Assembly: GCA_021845965.1 (NCBI GenBank)
Contig: JAJZUZ010000001.1
Span: forward strand, 120,261 to 184,260
Direction of reading: 5' to 3'
DNA length: 64,000 bases
DNA from: Pseudomonadota bacterium
GTDB taxonomy: Bacteria > Pseudomonadota > Gammaproteobacteria > Burkholderiales > Burkholderiaceae_C
A model generated the notes under the pieces. It was not told where the DNA came from. It was given only the letters and a program-made list of their open reading frames with translations, and did no database searches. Positions 27,124 to 38,097 of this stretch are shown piece by piece. Every line of letters starts with the position of its first letter. The first letter of the stretch is position 1. The position numbers were made by a program, and so were the translations under genes.

Positions 27124-27825
27124 ATGGCTCGACTTCCACGCCTCAGCGTTCCCGGCTACCCGCATCACGTAGTCCAGCGCGGCAACAACCGACAGGCCAT
27201 TTTTCTGGACGATGCGGATCGTCAGCGCATGCTCGATCTGCTGGAAGAGAACGCGCGCCAGTTTGAGGTGGCGGTTCATGCCTATGTGCTCATGGACAAT
27301 CACTTCCACCTCCTGCTCACGCCGCAGGCGGAAGGCGGGCTGCCGCAGATGATGCAGGCCGTGGGGCGGCGCTATGTGCGTCACTTCAACGATACACATG
27401 ACCGCAGCGGCACCTTGTGGGAGGGGCGCTACAAGTCGACGTTGATCGAGACCGACCGCTATCTGCTGGCCTGCATGGTCTACATCGATCTCAATCCCGT
27501 GCGCGCCGGTCTGGTCGCGCAGGCGCGCGACTACCCGTGGTCCAGCCACGGCCACTACGCCGGCCTGCGGGCCGACCACATGGTGACGCCGCATCCGCTC
27601 TACTGGCAATTGGGCAACACGCCCTTCGCCCGCGAGGCGGCCTATACCCGCCTGGTTCAGGAAGGCCTGAGCGCGCAACAGCAGGAAGCGTTGACCGAGT
27701 CCGTGCTGCGCGGCTGGGCGCTGGGAGGGGAGTCGTTTCTTGCCGAACTGCGGAAGAAGACGGAGCGTCGCCTGATCAAGGCCAGCCCGGGCCGCCCGCT
27801 GTCGACCACGGCCAAGGCGAACTGA
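27124..27825 (+). CDS. REP-associated tyrosine transposase (IS200/IS605-type Y1 HUH family)
   Basis: 233-residue TnpA-REP-type protein. It has the N-terminal RLSVPGYPHHVVQRGNN block, the metal-binding HUH motif as H60-F-H62 in MDNHFHLLL, and the nucleophile tyrosine probably Tyr120 in CMVYIDLNPVRAG. ATG 27124 is preferred over an in-frame ATG at 27094. There is no partner tnpB and no IS ends, as is normal for these single-copy domesticated transposases that act on REP palindromes. Relic repeats follow (27839-27927). The frame looks intact. Confidence 0.9.
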   Translation: MARLPRLSVPGYPHHVVQRGNNRQAIFLDDADRQRMLDLLEENARQFEVAVHAYVLMDNHFHLLLTPQAEGGLPQMMQAVGRRYVRHFNDTHDRSGTLWEGRYKSTLIETDRYLLACMVYIDLNPVRAGLVAQARDYPWSSHGHYAGLRADHMVTPHPLYWQLGNTPFAREAAYTRLVQEGLSAQQQEALTESVLRGWALGGESFLAELRKKTERRLIKASPGRPLSTTAKAN

Positions 27826-27838
27826 GTTTTGCGCTCAG

Positions 27839-27927
27839 AATTGGAGTCGCCTCGTCTTCTTATTAATATGTCCCCAATTATTCGTTGTGGATTTGGATTT
27901 GCGAACAATTGGAATCTGACCCCGATT
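27839..27927. repeat. RAYT-associated palindromic repeat remnants
   Basis: Three related segments follow the transposase: AATTGGAGTC (27839-27848), TCCCCAATTA (27871-27880) and, most complete, 27907-27927, whose complement reads AATCGGGGTCAGATTCCAAT(T). The AATTGGGGTCAGA-type core with AATT ends is a pattern I associate with repeats next to Y1 transposases in proteobacteria. The region is AT-rich compared with its surroundings. Confidence 0.45.
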
Positions 27928-27934
27928 ATTTTTC

Positions 27935-27963
27935 TTGGAAAAGTTGTTGCGGTGCACTATGCT
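27935..27963 (+). promoter_or_regulatory. Sigma70-type promoter of gltBD
   Basis: TTGGAA (27935-27940) and TATGCT (27958-27963) with a 17-base spacer; start near 27970, leader about 26 nt with TTAGGAG ahead of the gltB ATG. The -35 box begins 8 bases after the repeat at 27907-27927. Confidence 0.5.
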
Positions 27964-27995
27964 TACGGCCCCTGTGAAGCAATTAGGAGTGCGCC

Positions 27996-30900
27996 ATGAC
28001 CACGGCTGCCGAGATCCAGCATCTGCAAGAAAACGGTTTGTACTGCGGTACGAATGAGCATGACGCCTGTGGCGTCGGTTTCGTGGCGCACATCAAGGGC
28101 CATAAGAGCCATGACATCGTGCAGGGCGCGCTCAAGATCCTGGAAAACCTGGACCATCGCGGTGCCGTAGGCGCTGACAAGCTGATGGGTGACGGTGCCG
28201 GCATTCTGATCCAGATCCCGGACGCCCTGTACCGCGAAGAAATGGCCAAGCAGGGCGTGACGCTGCCGCCGCCGGGTGAATATGGCGTGGGCATGATTTT
28301 TCTGCCGAAGGAGCACGCTTCGCGTCTGGCCTGCGAGCAGGAGATGGAGCGTGCCATCAAGGCCGAGGGCCAGGTGCTGCTGGGCTGGCGCGACGTGCCG
28401 GTGAACCGTGAGATGCCCATGTCGCCGACGGTGCGGGAGAAGGAGCCGGTGCTGCGTCAGGTCTTTATCGGCCGTGGCAGCAACGTCATCGTGCAGGATG
28501 CGCTGGAGCGCAAGCTGTACGTGATCCGCAAGACCGCCAGCGCCGCCATCCAGGCCCTGCAGCTCAAGCACAGCAAGGAATACTACGTGCCGAGCATGTC
28601 CAGCCGCACCGTGGTCTACAAGGGCTTGTTGCTGGCTGACCAAGTGGGTACCTACTATCTTGATCTGCGTGACAAGCGTTGCGTCTCAGCCTTGGGCCTG
28701 GTGCACCAACGTTTCTCCACCAACACCTTCCCGGAGTGGCCGCTCGCCCACCCCTACCGCTATGTGGCGCACAACGGCGAGATCAACACCGTCAAGGGCA
28801 ACTACAACTGGATGAAGGCGCGCGAAGGCGTGATGTCCTCGCCCGTGCTGGGCGAGGACCTGCAAAAGCTGTATCCGATCAGCTTCGCAGGCCAGTCCGA
28901 CACCGCCACCTTCGACAACTGCCTGGAACTGCTGACCATGGCGGGGTACCCGATCAGCCAGGCCGTGATGATGATGATTCCGGAGCCGTGGGAGCAGCAC
29001 ACCACCATGGACGAGCGCCGCAAGGCCTTCTACGAGTACCACGCCGCCATGCTGGAGCCCTGGGACGGCCCGGCTTCCATCGTGTTCACCGACGGCCGCC
29101 AGATTGGCGCCACGCTGGATCGCAACGGCCTGCGTCCCTCGCGCTACTGCATCACCGATGATGACCTGGTGATCATGGGCTCCGAGTCCGGCGTGCTGCC
29201 GGTGCCGGAGAACAAGATCGTGCGCAAGTGGCGCCTGCAGCCGGGCAAGATGTTCCTGATCGACTTGGAACAGGGTCGCATGATCGACGACGAGGAGCTC
29301 AAATCCAGCCTCGCCAACAGCAAGCCCTACAAACAGTGGATCGAGAACCTGCGCATCCGTCTGGATGACGTGGTGCAACCCGTGGCCGGCGAGGCCGAAG
29401 GCAAGCAGGTGCTGGTCGAGGAATCGAGCGTCGCAGGGCTGGAGCACGTCGCGCCCGCCCTGCTGGACCGCCAGCAGGCCTTTGGCATGACGCAGGAGGA
29501 CATCAAGTTCCTGATGGCACCGATGGCCCAGAACGGCGAGGAGGCCATCGGCTCCATGGGTAACGACAGCCCGCTGGCCGTGCTGTCGGACAAGAACAAG
29601 CCGCTGTACAACTATTTCAAGCAGCTGTTCGCCCAGGTGACCAACCCGCCGATCGACCCGATCCGCGAGGCCATTGTGATGTCACTGGTGTCCTTCATCG
29701 GCCCCAAGCCCAACCTGCTGGACATCAACCAGGTCAACCCGCCGATGCGCCTTGAAGTCAGCCAGCCCGTGCTGGACTTCACCGATATGGCCAAGCTGCG
29801 CAATATCGAGGCCACGACCCAGGGCAAGTTCCGCAGCCAGACGCTCGATATCACCTACCCGCTGGCCTGGGGCCGCGAAGGCGTGGAGGCCAAGCTGGCC
29901 TCGCTGTGCGCCGAAGCGGTGGACGCCATCAAGGGCGGCACCAATATCCTGATCATCAGTGACCGCGCCATCAGCGCGACCCAGGTGGCCGTGCCGGCGC
30001 TGCTGGCCCTGTCTGCTGTGCATCAGCATCTTGTGCGCGAGGGCCTGCGCACCTCGGTGGGCCTGGTGGTGGAGACCGGTACCGCACGCGAAGTGCATCA
30101 CTTCGCCGTGCTGGCCGGCTACGGCGCCGAGGCCGTGCACCCCTATCTGGCCATGGAGACCCTGGTCGCCATGCACAAGGACCTGCCGGGCGACCTGAGC
30201 GCCGACAAGGCGATCTACAACTACGTCAAGGCGATCGGCAAGGGCCTGTCCAAGATCATGTCCAAGATGGGCGTGAGCACCTACATGTCCTATTGCGGTG
30301 CCCAGCTGTTCGAGGCCATCGGCATCAACAGCGCGACCATCGACAAGTACTTCACTGGCACCCCCAGCCGGGTCGAGGGTATCGGCGTGTTCGAGATGGC
30401 CGAGGAAGCCATCCGCATGCACAAGGCCGCCTACGGCAACGATCCGGTGCTGGCCACCATGCTGGATACCGGTGGCGAGTACGCCTGGCGCACCCGCGGC
30501 GAAGAGCACATGTGGACGCCCGACGCGATCGCCAAGCTGCAACACAGCACGCGCGCCAACAGCTTTGCCACCTACAAGGAATACGCCCAGATCATCAACG
30601 ACCAGAGCAAGCGTCACATGACGTTGCGCGGCCTGTTCGAGTTCAAGGTCGATCCGGCCAAGGCCATCCCGCTGGAGGAGGTCGAGCCGGCCAGCGAGAT
30701 CGTCAAGCGCTTCGCCACCGGCGCGATGTCGCTCGGCTCCATTTCCACCGAGGCGCATGCCACGCTGGCCGTGGCGATGAACCGCATCGGCGGCAAGAGC
30801 AACACCGGTGAGGGCGGCGAGGACCCGGCGCGTTACCGCAACGAGCTCAAGGGCATTCCGATCAAGAAAGGCGAGACGCTCAAGAGCGTGATCGGCGCCG

Positions 30901-32756
30901 AGCAGGTCGAAGTCGACCTGCCGCTGCAGGACGGCGATTCGTTGCGCTCCAAGATCAAGCAGGTGGCTTCCGGCCGCTTCGGCGTCACTGCCGAGTACCT
31001 GGCCAGCTCCGACCAGATCCAGATCAAGATGGCGCAGGGCGCCAAGCCGGGCGAGGGTGGCCAGCTGCCAGGTGGCAAGGTCTCCGAATACATTGGTCGC
31101 CTGCGCTACTCGGTGCCGGGTGTGGGCCTGATCTCGCCGCCGCCGCACCACGACATCTATTCCATCGAAGACCTCGCCCAGTTGATCCACGACCTGAAGA
31201 ACGTGGCCCCGCATTCCAGCATCAGCGTCAAGCTGGTCAGCGAGATCGGCGTCGGCACCATCGCCGCCGGCGTCGCCAAGTGCAAGAGCGACCACGTGGT
31301 GATCGCCGGCCACGATGGCGGCACCGGCGCCTCGCCCTGGTCCTCCATCAAGCACGCGGGCAGCCCGTGGGAAATTGGCCTGGCCGAAACCCAGCAGACC
31401 CTGGTGCTCAACCGTCTGCGGGCCCGCATCCGCGTGCAGGCCGACGGTCAGATGAAGACCGGCCGCGACGTGGCCATCGGCGCCCTGCTGGGTGCCGACG
31501 AGTTCGGCTTCGCCACCGCGCCGCTGGTGGTGGAAGGCTGCATCATGATGCGCAAGTGCCACCTGAACACCTGCCCGGTGGGCGTGGCCACGCAGGACCC
31601 GGTGCTGCGCCAGAAGTTCTCCGGCAAGCCCGAGCACGTGGTGAACTACTTCTTCTTCGTCGCCGAGGAAGTGCGTCAGATCATGGCCCAGCTGGGCATC
31701 CGCAAGTTCGACGACATGATCGGCCGCTCCGACCTGCTCGACATGCGCAAGGGCCTGGCGCACTGGAAGGCCCGCGGCCTGGACTTTGGCCGCATGTTCG
31801 CCGTGCCGCAAGTGCCCGCCGACGTGCCGCGCTTCCATGTGGCCGAGCAGGAGCATGGTCTGGAGAAGTCGCTCGACAACGTGCTGATCGCCAAGTCCCG
31901 CGCCGCCATCGACAAGGGCGAGAAGGTCCAGTTCATGGAAGTGGCGCGCAACGTCAACCGCTCGGTCGGCGCCATGCTGTCGGGTGCCTTGACCAAGGTG
32001 CACCCCGAGGGCCTGCCGGACGACACCATCCGCATCCAGCTCGAAGGCACGGGCGGCCAGTCCTTCGGCGCCTTCCTGGCGCGTGGCATCACGCTGTACC
32101 TGATCGGTGACGCCAACGACTACACCGGCAAGGGCCTCTCCGGCGGCCGCGTGGTCGTGCGCCCCAGCCTGGATTTCCGTGGCGTGGCGACCAGCAACAT
32201 CATCGTGGGCAACACGGTGATGTACGGCGCCACCAGCGGCGAGGCCTTCTTCAGCGGCGTGGCCGGCGAGCGCTTCGCCGTGCGCCTGTCGGGTGCCACC
32301 GCCGTGGTGGAAGGTACCGGTGACCATGGCTGCGAGTACATGACGGGCGGTACCGTGGCCGTGCTGGGCAAGACCGGCCGCAACTTCGCGGCCGGCATGA
32401 GTGGCGGTATCGCCTACGTCTACGACGAGGACGGCCAGTTCGCGGCCCGCTGCAACACCGCCATGGTCTCCATGGAGAAGGTGCTGCCCGCAGCCGAGCA
32501 GGAGAAGACCCTGCCGCGTGCCATCTGGCACCGCGACCAGACGGACGAGGCGCAGCTCAAGAAGCTGCTCGAGGATCACCATCGCTGGACCGGCAGCAAG
32601 CGCGCGCGCGATCTGCTGGATCACTGGAACGAGGCCCGCGCCAAGTTCGTGAAAGTGTTCCCGAACGAGTACAAGCGCGCCCTGGGCGAAATCAACGCCA
32701 AGAAGGCCGCCCCGGCCAAGGCCGCCGGCAAGAAAGAAGCCGCTTCCGCCAAGTAA
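27996..32756 (+). CDS. gltB: Glutamate synthase (NADPH) large subunit
   Basis: Makes two glutamates from glutamine and 2-oxoglutarate; central to ammonium assimilation. 1586 residues. A 24-residue propeptide precedes the nucleophile Cys25 (DACGVGF) of the class II glutaminase domain. The FMN/synthase domain follows, with the [13 protein letters not shown] segment, and a 3Fe-4S cluster motif ([15 protein letters not shown]). The C-terminal domain is the beta-helix GXGXG repeat (about 1270-1480). The tail is Lys/Ala-rich. gltD follows after 20 bases. Confidence 0.97.
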   Translation: MTTAAEIQHLQENGLYCGTNEHDACGVGFVAHIKGHKSHDIVQGALKILENLDHRGAVGADKLMGDGAGILIQIPDALYREEMAKQGVTLPPPGEYGVGMIFLPKEHASRLACEQEMERAIKAEGQVLLGWRDVPVNREMPMSPTVREKEPVLRQVFIGRGSNVIVQDALERKLYVIRKTASAAIQALQLKHSKEYYVPSMSSRTVVYKGLLLADQVGTYYLDLRDKRCVSALGLVHQRFSTNTFPEWPLAHPYRYVAHNGEINTVKGNYNWMKAREGVMSSPVLGEDLQKLYPISFAGQSDTATFDNCLELLTMAGYPISQAVMMMIPEPWEQHTTMDERRKAFYEYHAAMLEPWDGPASIVFTDGRQIGATLDRNGLRPSRYCITDDDLVIMGSESGVLPVPENKIVRKWRLQPGKMFLIDLEQGRMIDDEELKSSLANSKPYKQWIENLRIRLDDVVQPVAGEAEGKQVLVEESSVAGLEHVAPALLDRQQAFGMTQEDIKFLMAPMAQNGEEAIGSMGNDSPLAVLSDKNKPLYNYFKQLFAQVTNPPIDPIREAIVMSLVSFIGPKPNLLDINQVNPPMRLEVSQPVLDFTDMAKLRNIEATTQGKFRSQTLDITYPLAWGREGVEAKLASLCAEAVDAIKGGTNILIISDRAISATQVAVPALLALSAVHQHLVREGLRTSVGLVVETGTAREVHHFAVLAGYGAEAVHPYLAMETLVAMHKDLPGDLSADKAIYNYVKAIGKGLSKIMSKMGVSTYMSYCGAQLFEAIGINSATIDKYFTGTPSRVEGIGVFEMAEEAIRMHKAAYGNDPVLATMLDTGGEYAWRTRGEEHMWTPDAIAKLQHSTRANSFATYKEYAQIINDQSKRHMTLRGLFEFKVDPAKAIPLEEVEPASEIVKRFATGAMSLGSISTEAHATLAVAMNRIGGKSNTGEGGEDPARYRNELKGIPIKKGETLKSVIGAEQVEVDLPLQDGDSLRSKIKQVASGRFGVTAEYLASSDQIQIKMAQGAKPGEGGQLPGGKVSEYIGRLRYSVPGVGLISPPPHHDIYSIEDLAQLIHDLKNVAPHSSISVKLVSEIGVGTIAAGVAKCKSDHVVIAGHDGGTGASPWSSIKHAGSPWEIGLAETQQTLVLNRLRARIRVQADGQMKTGRDVAIGALLGADEFGFATAPLVVEGCIMMRKCHLNTCPVGVATQDPVLRQKFSGKPEHVVNYFFFVAEEVRQIMAQLGIRKFDDMIGRSDLLDMRKGLAHWKARGLDFGRMFAVPQVPADVPRFHVAEQEHGLEKSLDNVLIAKSRAAIDKGEKVQFMEVARNVNRSVGAMLSGALTKVHPEGLPDDTIRIQLEGTGGQSFGAFLARGITLYLIGDANDYTGKGLSGGRVVVRPSLDFRGVATSNIIVGNTVMYGATSGEAFFSGVAGERFAVRLSGATAVVEGTGDHGCEYMTGGTVAVLGKTGRNFAAGMSGGIAYVYDEDGQFAARCNTAMVSMEKVLPAAEQEKTLPRAIWHRDQTDEAQLKKLLEDHHRWTGSKRARDLLDHWNEARAKFVKVFPNEYKRALGEINAKKAAPAKAAGKKEAASAK

Positions 32757-32776
32757 GAAGGACGAAGGAATACATC

Positions 32777-34243
32777 ATGGGTAAAGTCACCGGCTTCATG
32801 GAGTACGAGCGCATCGAAGAGGGCTACGAGGCCGTCGAGAAGCGTGTCAAGAACTACAAGGAATTCGTGATCGGCCTCAGCGATGAGCAGGCCAAGATCC
32901 AGGGTGCGCGTTGCATGGACTGCGGCACGCCGTTCTGCAACAGCGGCTGCCCGGTCAACAACATCATTCCGGACTTCAACGATCTGGTCTACCGTAACGA
33001 CTGGAGCAACGCCATCCAGGTGCTGCATTCGACCAACAACTTTCCCGATTTCACCGGCCGCGTCTGCCCCGCACCTTGCGAGGCGGCCTGTACGCTGAAC
33101 ATCAATGACGACGCCGTGGGCATCAAGTCCATTGAGCACGCCATCATCGACAAGGCCTGGGCGCAGGGCTGGGTGCAGCCGCAGCCGGCCGACGTCAAGA
33201 CCGGCAAGAAGGTGGCGGTGGTCGGCTCCGGCCCGGCCGGCATGGCGGCGGCCCAGCAGCTGGCGCGCGCCGGTCACGCCGTGACGGTGTTCGAGAAGAA
33301 CGACACCATCGGCGGCCTGCTGCGCTTCGGCATTCCGGACTTCAAGTTCGACAAGTCGCACATCGACCGTCGCGTCAAGCAGATGGAAGCCGAGGGTGTG
33401 GTGTTCAAGACCAATACCATGGTGGGTGAACTCCCCAAGGGTTCCAAGGTCACCAACTGGGCCAAGGAGACGATCAGCCCTGAGCAGCTGAAGAAGGACT
33501 TCGACGCCGTGTTGCTGGCCGGCGGTGCCGAGCAGTCGCGCGACCTGCCGGTGCCCGGCCGCGACCTTGACGGCATCCACTTCGCCATGGAGTTCCTGCC
33601 GCAGCAGAACCGCGTGAACGCCGGTGGCAAGGTCAAGGACCAGATCATGGCGACCGGCAAGCACGTCATCGTCATCGGCGGCGGCGACACCGGCTCGGAC
33701 TGCGTGGGTACCAGCAACCGCCACGGCGCCGCCAGCGTGACCCAGTTCGAGGTCATGCCCATGCCGCCCGAGCAGGAGAACAAGCCGCTGGTCTGGCCTT
33801 ACTGGCCCCTGAAGCTGCGCACCAGCTCCAGCCACGAGGAAGGTTGCGTGCGCGAGTTCGCGATCTCGACCAAGGAATTCATCGGCAAGAGCGGCAAGGT
33901 CACGGGCCTGAAGACCGTGCACGTGGAGTTCAAGGACGGCAAGTTTGTCGAGATTCCCGGCACCGAGAAGGAGTACAAGGCCGACCTCGTGCTGCTGGCC
34001 ATGGGCTTTGTCAGCCCGGTCGCGACCATCCTCGAAGGCTTCGGCGTAGACAAGGATGCGCGCGGCAATGCCAAAGCCAGTACCGACTTCACCGGCGGCT
34101 ACGCGACCAGCGTGCCCAAGGTGTTCGCGGCGGGTGACATGCGCCGAGGCCAGAGCCTGGTGGTGTGGGCGATTCGGGAAGGCCGCCAGGCCGCCCGGGC
34201 GGTCGACGAATTCCTCATGGGGTCCAGCGCGCTGCCGCGCTAG
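32777..34243 (+). CDS. gltD: Glutamate synthase (NADPH) small subunit
   Basis: FAD-binding electron-entry subunit that oxidises NADPH for GltB. 488 residues: N-terminal Fe-S region with [15 protein letters not shown] and [14 protein letters not shown]-binding [12 protein letters not shown] and NADPH-binding [13 protein letters not shown]. It ends with a conserved [17 protein letters not shown] block. Ribosome site GAAGGACGAAGGA precedes the ATG. Co-transcribed with gltB. Confidence 0.97.
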   Translation: MGKVTGFMEYERIEEGYEAVEKRVKNYKEFVIGLSDEQAKIQGARCMDCGTPFCNSGCPVNNIIPDFNDLVYRNDWSNAIQVLHSTNNFPDFTGRVCPAPCEAACTLNINDDAVGIKSIEHAIIDKAWAQGWVQPQPADVKTGKKVAVVGSGPAGMAAAQQLARAGHAVTVFEKNDTIGGLLRFGIPDFKFDKSHIDRRVKQMEAEGVVFKTNTMVGELPKGSKVTNWAKETISPEQLKKDFDAVLLAGGAEQSRDLPVPGRDLDGIHFAMEFLPQQNRVNAGGKVKDQIMATGKHVIVIGGGDTGSDCVGTSNRHGAASVTQFEVMPMPPEQENKPLVWPYWPLKLRTSSSHEEGCVREFAISTKEFIGKSGKVTGLKTVHVEFKDGKFVEIPGTEKEYKADLVLLAMGFVSPVATILEGFGVDKDARGNAKASTDFTGGYATSVPKVFAAGDMRRGQSLVVWAIREGRQAARAVDEFLMGSSALPR

Positions 34244-34484
34244 GGGCCATCCCACATCGCCTGATGGGCGCAGCGGGCCGGACGGGCTGACGGCCCGCGC
34301 GAGGTTTGTCAACCAGCGCGCACAGTTGACGAATTCGCGACGGGTTCAGTGATCTGTCGCGCCGAAGCACCGTGGCTGTGGTGTGCTGCAGACGACTTCC
34401 AGTGCCCCGCCGCTGTGGCAAGACGCCGCGCGGGTGTCATGCCTTATGATGCAGTAGCCGGTCAGTTCCGGCTTTTGCTTTTCT
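34244..34484 (+). promoter_or_regulatory. Intergenic region gltD - mlaF with candidate promoter and hairpin
   Basis: I see no gene in these 241 bases. TATGAT at 34445-34450 is a fair -10 for mlaF, without a good -35. A short stem (AGCCGG 34456-34461, CCGGCT 34468-34473) followed by TTTGCTTTT (34474-34482) resembles a weak terminator that ends 2 bases before the mlaF ATG. It could end gltBD transcription, or could be part of the mlaF 5' end. Confidence 0.35.
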
Positions 34485-35300
34485 ATGGCTCCATCCCCCG
34501 ATTCCCCCCTCGTTGAGCTGCGCAACGTCACCTTCGGGTACGGCGAGCGCGTGATACTCAACGACATCAGCCTGACCGTGCCGCGTGGCAAGGTCACGGC
34601 GCTCATGGGTGCGTCCGGTGGCGGCAAGACCACCGTGCTGCGCCTGATCGGTGGGCAATACCGGGCGCAGCAGGGGCAGGTGCTGTTTGACGGCCAGGAC
34701 GTGGCCGCCATGAACCAGCCGCAGCTCTACGAGGCGCGCCGGCGCATGGGCATGCTGTTTCAGTTCGGTGCGCTGTTCGCGGACCTGAGCGTATTCGAGA
34801 ACGTGGCTTTTCCCTTGCGCGAGCATACCGATCTCAGTGAAGAGCTGGTACGAAGTGTCGTGCTGATGAAGCTCAACGCGGTCGGCCTGCGCGGGGCGCG
34901 GGATCTCATGCCGAGCGAGGTGTCTGGCGGCATGGCGCGCCGGGTGGCGCTGGCGCGTGCGATCGTGCTCGATCCGGAGCTTGTGATGTACGACGAGCCC
35001 TTTGCCGGCCTGGATCCGATCTCCCTGGGGACGGCGGCGCAACTGATCCGCCGCCTCAACGACGCCATGGGCCTGACCAGCATTGTGGTGTCGCACGACC
35101 TGGAGGAGACGTTCCAGATCGCCGACCAGGTGGTGGTCCTTGCCAACGGCGGTATCGCGGCGCAGGGCACGCCCGAGGAGGTGCGACGCTCCAGCGATCC
35201 GCTGGTGCAGCAGTTCGTGCAGGCCCAGGCCGAAGGGCCGGTGCATTTTCATTATCCGGGCCCCAGCGTGGAGCAGGATTTCGGCGTGGAGCAGGCATGA
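34485..35300 (+). CDS. mlaF: Mla phospholipid transport ATPase MlaF
   Basis: ABC ATPase of the inner-membrane MlaFEDB complex that moves phospholipids to keep outer-membrane asymmetry. 271 residues with Walker [10 protein letters not shown] (42-50), signature [14 protein letters not shown] and Walker [14 protein letters not shown]. The long C-terminal tail after residue 245 fits the MlaF handshake tail. Its stop overlaps the mlaE ATG by four bases. First gene of mlaFEDACB. Confidence 0.95.
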   Translation: MAPSPDSPLVELRNVTFGYGERVILNDISLTVPRGKVTALMGASGGGKTTVLRLIGGQYRAQQGQVLFDGQDVAAMNQPQLYEARRRMGMLFQFGALFADLSVFENVAFPLREHTDLSEELVRSVVLMKLNAVGLRGARDLMPSEVSGGMARRVALARAIVLDPELVMYDEPFAGLDPISLGTAAQLIRRLNDAMGLTSIVVSHDLEETFQIADQVVVLANGGIAAQGTPEEVRRSSDPLVQQFVQAQAEGPVHFHYPGPSVEQDFGVEQA

Positions 35301-36079
35301 GCTGGTGGCGACCGTCCGACGTGGGTTATGCCGTGCGTGGCAAGCTCGATGACATGGGCTACGCCGCCCGGCTCTTTGTGCGGCTGGTCCGCTTGGCCGG
35401 CGAGAGTTTCCGGCGTTTCGGCCTCATCCGTGACCAGGTCCACTTCCTGGGCAACTACTCGCTGGCCATCATCGTTGTGTCCGGCCTCTTTGTCGGCTTT
35501 GTGCTGGGCCTGCAGGGCTATTACATCCTGGTCGACTATGGCTCCACCGAGGCGCTCGGGCAGATGGTGACGCTGAGCCTGGTGCGCGAGCTGGGGCCGG
35601 TGATCACCGCCTTGCTGTTTGCCGGACGGGCGGGGACCTCGCTGACGGCGGAGATCGGTCTGATGAAGGCCGGCGAGCAGCTCAGTGCCATGGAGATGAT
35701 GGCGGTGGATCCGGTGCGCCGCATCCTGGCGCCGCGGTTCTGGGGCGGGGTGATTGCCATGCCGCTGCTGGCGGCCGTGTTCTGCGCCGTCGGTGTGATC
35801 GGCGGCTGGGTGGTCGGTGTGCTCATGATCGGCGTCGATCCGGGGGCCTTCTGGAGCCGGATGCAGGGCGGCGTCGACGTCTGGCAGGACGTGGGCAACG
35901 GCATGGTCAAGAGCGTCGTGTTTGGATTCACCGTGACCTTTGTGGCCCTGCTGCAGGGCTATGAGGCGCAGGCGACGCCGGAAGGCGTCTCGAAAGCCAC
36001 CACGCGGACGGTGGTGATGGCCTCGCTGGCCGTGCTGGCGCTGGATTTCATCCTGACAGCAATGATGTTTACGATTTGA
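35297..36079 (+). CDS. mlaE: Mla permease MlaE
   Basis: Inner-membrane permease of the Mla ABC complex; 260 residues. It has an N-terminal amphipathic stretch, the [22 protein letters not shown] segment region (about 74-95), the conserved [24 protein letters not shown] block near 100-122, and [20 protein letters not shown] near 132. Five to six hydrophobic helices. Start overlaps mlaF; mlaD follows by 7 bases. Confidence 0.95.
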   Translation: MSWWRPSDVGYAVRGKLDDMGYAARLFVRLVRLAGESFRRFGLIRDQVHFLGNYSLAIIVVSGLFVGFVLGLQGYYILVDYGSTEALGQMVTLSLVRELGPVITALLFAGRAGTSLTAEIGLMKAGEQLSAMEMMAVDPVRRILAPRFWGGVIAMPLLAAVFCAVGVIGGWVVGVLMIGVDPGAFWSRMQGGVDVWQDVGNGMVKSVVFGFTVTFVALLQGYEAQATPEGVSKATTRTVVMASLAVLALDFILTAMMFTI

Positions 36080-36086
36080 GGAGAGT

Positions 36087-36575
36087 GTGGTGCAACGCTC
36101 AAAGAATGACGTGTGGGTCGGTTTGTTCGTGCTGATCGGTGCGGCGGCCATCCTGTTCCTGGCGCTGCAGGCAGCCAATCTGCTCAACCTGAGCTTCCAG
36201 TCCACCTACCGGATCGAGGCGCGCTTCGACAATATCGGCGGGCTCAAGCCCAAGGCGCCGGTCAAGAGTGGCGGTGTGGTGGTGGGACGGGTCGAGGCCA
36301 TCAGCTTCGACGACAAGACCTTCCAGGCGCGCGTGGCACTGGCCATGGAGAACCGCTACAAGTTTCCCAAGGACAGTTCACTCAAGGTGCTGACCAGTGG
36401 TCTGCTCGGCGACCAGTACGTCGGCATCGAGGCCGGCGCGGAAGACAAGAACCTGGAAGCGGGTGATGTGATCACCACCACCCAGTCCGCCATCGTGCTC
36501 GAAAACCTGATCGGCCAGTTTCTCTATAACAAGGCCGCCGAGGGCAAGCCGGCGAGCGGCACGCCGGCGAAATGA
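36087..36575 (+). CDS. mlaD: Mla substrate-binding MCE protein MlaD
   Basis: Periplasmic-facing MCE-domain protein, hexameric in the Mla complex. 162 residues: one N-terminal membrane helix (about 10-30), an MCE domain (about 38-118) with GGLKPKAPVKSGGVVVGRV, and a short C-terminal helix. Start is GTG 36087 or the adjacent GTG 36090, after a GAGGAGA ribosome site. Its stop overlaps the mlaA ATG. Confidence 0.94.
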   Translation: MVQRSKNDVWVGLFVLIGAAAILFLALQAANLLNLSFQSTYRIEARFDNIGGLKPKAPVKSGGVVVGRVEAISFDDKTFQARVALAMENRYKFPKDSSLKVLTSGLLGDQYVGIEAGAEDKNLEAGDVITTTQSAIVLENLIGQFLYNKAAEGKPASGTPAK

Positions 36576-37339
36576 GCGGGTCTCATGGTTGGTCACGTGC
36601 GGTGCGGCGCCTCTCCGGCCTCGCCCTGTTTGGCGCGGCGTTGCTGCTGAGCGGCTGCGCCACGGGGCCGAATGCCAACCCGGCGGATCCGCTGGAACCC
36701 TGGAATCGGGGCGTCTACAAGTTCAATGACGCGGTGGATCGGGCCGTGCTCAAGCCGGTGGCCATCGCGTACCAGGAATCGACCCCCGAGCTTGTCCGCA
36801 AGGGCGTTGGCAATTTCTTCGCCAACCTCGAGGATGCGTGGACGACGGTGAACAGCGTTCTGCAGCTCAAGGGGCAGGCCGCGGGCGAGAGCTTCACACG
36901 GTTCTGGGTCAACACGCTGATGGGGCTCGGCGGGGTGCTCGACGTCGCGGGGGAGATGCAGATCCCGCGCCATAACGAGGATTTTGGGCAGACGCTGGGC
37001 TATTGGGGTGTTGGCGCCGGGCCCTATGTCGTGCTGCCCTTGCTGGGGCCGTCCACCGCGCGGGATACGGCGGCCTTGCCGGCGGACTGGTATGGCGACC
37101 TCGTGACCCATACGGACGACATCGGGACACGCAACACGCTTATCGTGGTGCGAGGCGTGCACAAGCGGGCCAACCTGCTCAAACAGGAGAAGTTGCTGGA
37201 AGGCGCGGCGCTGGACAAGTACAGTTTCCTGCGCGACGCCTATCTGCAACACCGCCGCAACCTGGTTTATGACGGAAATCCGCCGGACGAACCCATGCCG
37301 GAGGACGATTACGAAGCCGCGCCCGAGCCCGCCAAGTAG
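36572..37339 (+). CDS. mlaA: Outer-membrane lipoprotein MlaA (VacJ)
   Basis: Outer-membrane lipoprotein that removes misplaced phospholipids from the outer leaflet. 255 residues with lipobox LLSGC (Cys29), the family entry DPLEPWNRGVYKFND (about 40-54) and the GYWGVGAGPYVVLPLLGPST block (about 138-157). Having mlaA within the operon is normal in betaproteobacteria, whereas E. coli has it elsewhere. A 99-base gap with a small GGGTCG/CGACCC hairpin separates it from mlaC. Confidence 0.95.
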   Translation: MSGSHGWSRAVRRLSGLALFGAALLLSGCATGPNANPADPLEPWNRGVYKFNDAVDRAVLKPVAIAYQESTPELVRKGVGNFFANLEDAWTTVNSVLQLKGQAAGESFTRFWVNTLMGLGGVLDVAGEMQIPRHNEDFGQTLGYWGVGAGPYVVLPLLGPSTARDTAALPADWYGDLVTHTDDIGTRNTLIVVRGVHKRANLLKQEKLLEGAALDKYSFLRDAYLQHRRNLVYDGNPPDEPMPEDDYEAAPEPAK

Positions 37340-37438
37340 GCGGGGTCGTGTCGACCCGGAGACGGGAACTTGCGTTTAACATAGGCGTGAACCAACGGAG
37401 CCTGCGGCTTCCCGGATGCCTACTAGAGAGATTGCAAC

Positions 37439-38095
37439 ATGCACCGACGAGCTTTTCATCGTTTGCTGAGCGCCGGCGTGGCTGGCCTGATTGTTACCTT
37501 GCAGGCGGCAGCGCCCGCCTGGGCGGGCGATGAGGGTGCCGACGCCATGATCCTCAAGCTGTCCAATGAAGTGCTGGACAGCATCAAGGCCGACCCGGCG
37601 ATCAAGGGCGGCGACCTGACGCGCCTGATGGCACTGGTCGACAGCAAGATCATGCCCAATGTGAACTTCCATCGCATGACGGCGGCGTCCGTCGGCCCGG
37701 GCTGGCGCCAGGCTACCCCGGAGCAGCGCAAGCGGCTGCAGGAGGAGTACAAGACCCTGCTGGTGCGCACCTACGCCGGTGCCTTGCAGCAGGTCGACGA
37801 CATGACGGTGGCCCTCAAGCCCACACGGGCTGCCGCCGAGGACAAGGAAGTGATCGTGCGCACCGAAGTCAAGGGCAAGGCCGGTAGCGAGCCGGTCCAG
37901 CTCGACTACCGCCTGGAGAAGACGCCCGGCGAAGGGCGGGGCTGGAAGATTTACGACCTCAATGTCATGGGTGTCTGGCTGGTCCAGAACTACCGCGGTC
38001 AGTTCGCCGCGGAAGTGAATGCCAAGGGCATCGACGGCCTGATCGGCTCACTGGTGGATCGCAACAAGGCCAATGCCGCCGCAAAGAAGGGCTGA
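37439..38095 (+). CDS. mlaC: Periplasmic phospholipid carrier MlaC
   Basis: Soluble carrier shuttling phospholipids between MlaA and MlaD. 218 residues with an N-terminal signal (about 1-29, ending APAWAG). Ttg2D/MlaC features include MPNVNFHRMTAASVGPGWRQAT (about 67-88), the YKTLLVRTYAGAL helix and the KIYDLNVMGVWLVQNYRGQF segment near 180-198. An AGAGAG ribosome site precedes the ATG. mlaB starts two bases after its stop. Confidence 0.95.
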   Translation: MHRRAFHRLLSAGVAGLIVTLQAAAPAWAGDEGADAMILKLSNEVLDSIKADPAIKGGDLTRLMALVDSKIMPNVNFHRMTAASVGPGWRQATPEQRKRLQEEYKTLLVRTYAGALQQVDDMTVALKPTRAAAEDKEVIVRTEVKGKAGSEPVQLDYRLEKTPGEGRGWKIYDLNVMGVWLVQNYRGQFAAEVNAKGIDGLIGSLVDRNKANAAAKKG

Positions 38096-38097
38096 GC

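Noticed and set aside
27124-27927. Active insertion sequence with defined ends
   Set aside because: No paired terminal repeats, target duplication or tnpB. The gene fits a single-copy REP-associated transposase.
29682-32624. Very long open frame (980 codons) antisense to gltB, with similar ones opposite secA (60709-63816) and murA (39232-42051)
   Set aside because: In GC-rich DNA with third-position G/C bias, the antisense frame of a long gene often stays open. The translations are His/Ala/Leu-rich, have no recognisable domain and mirror the real genes.
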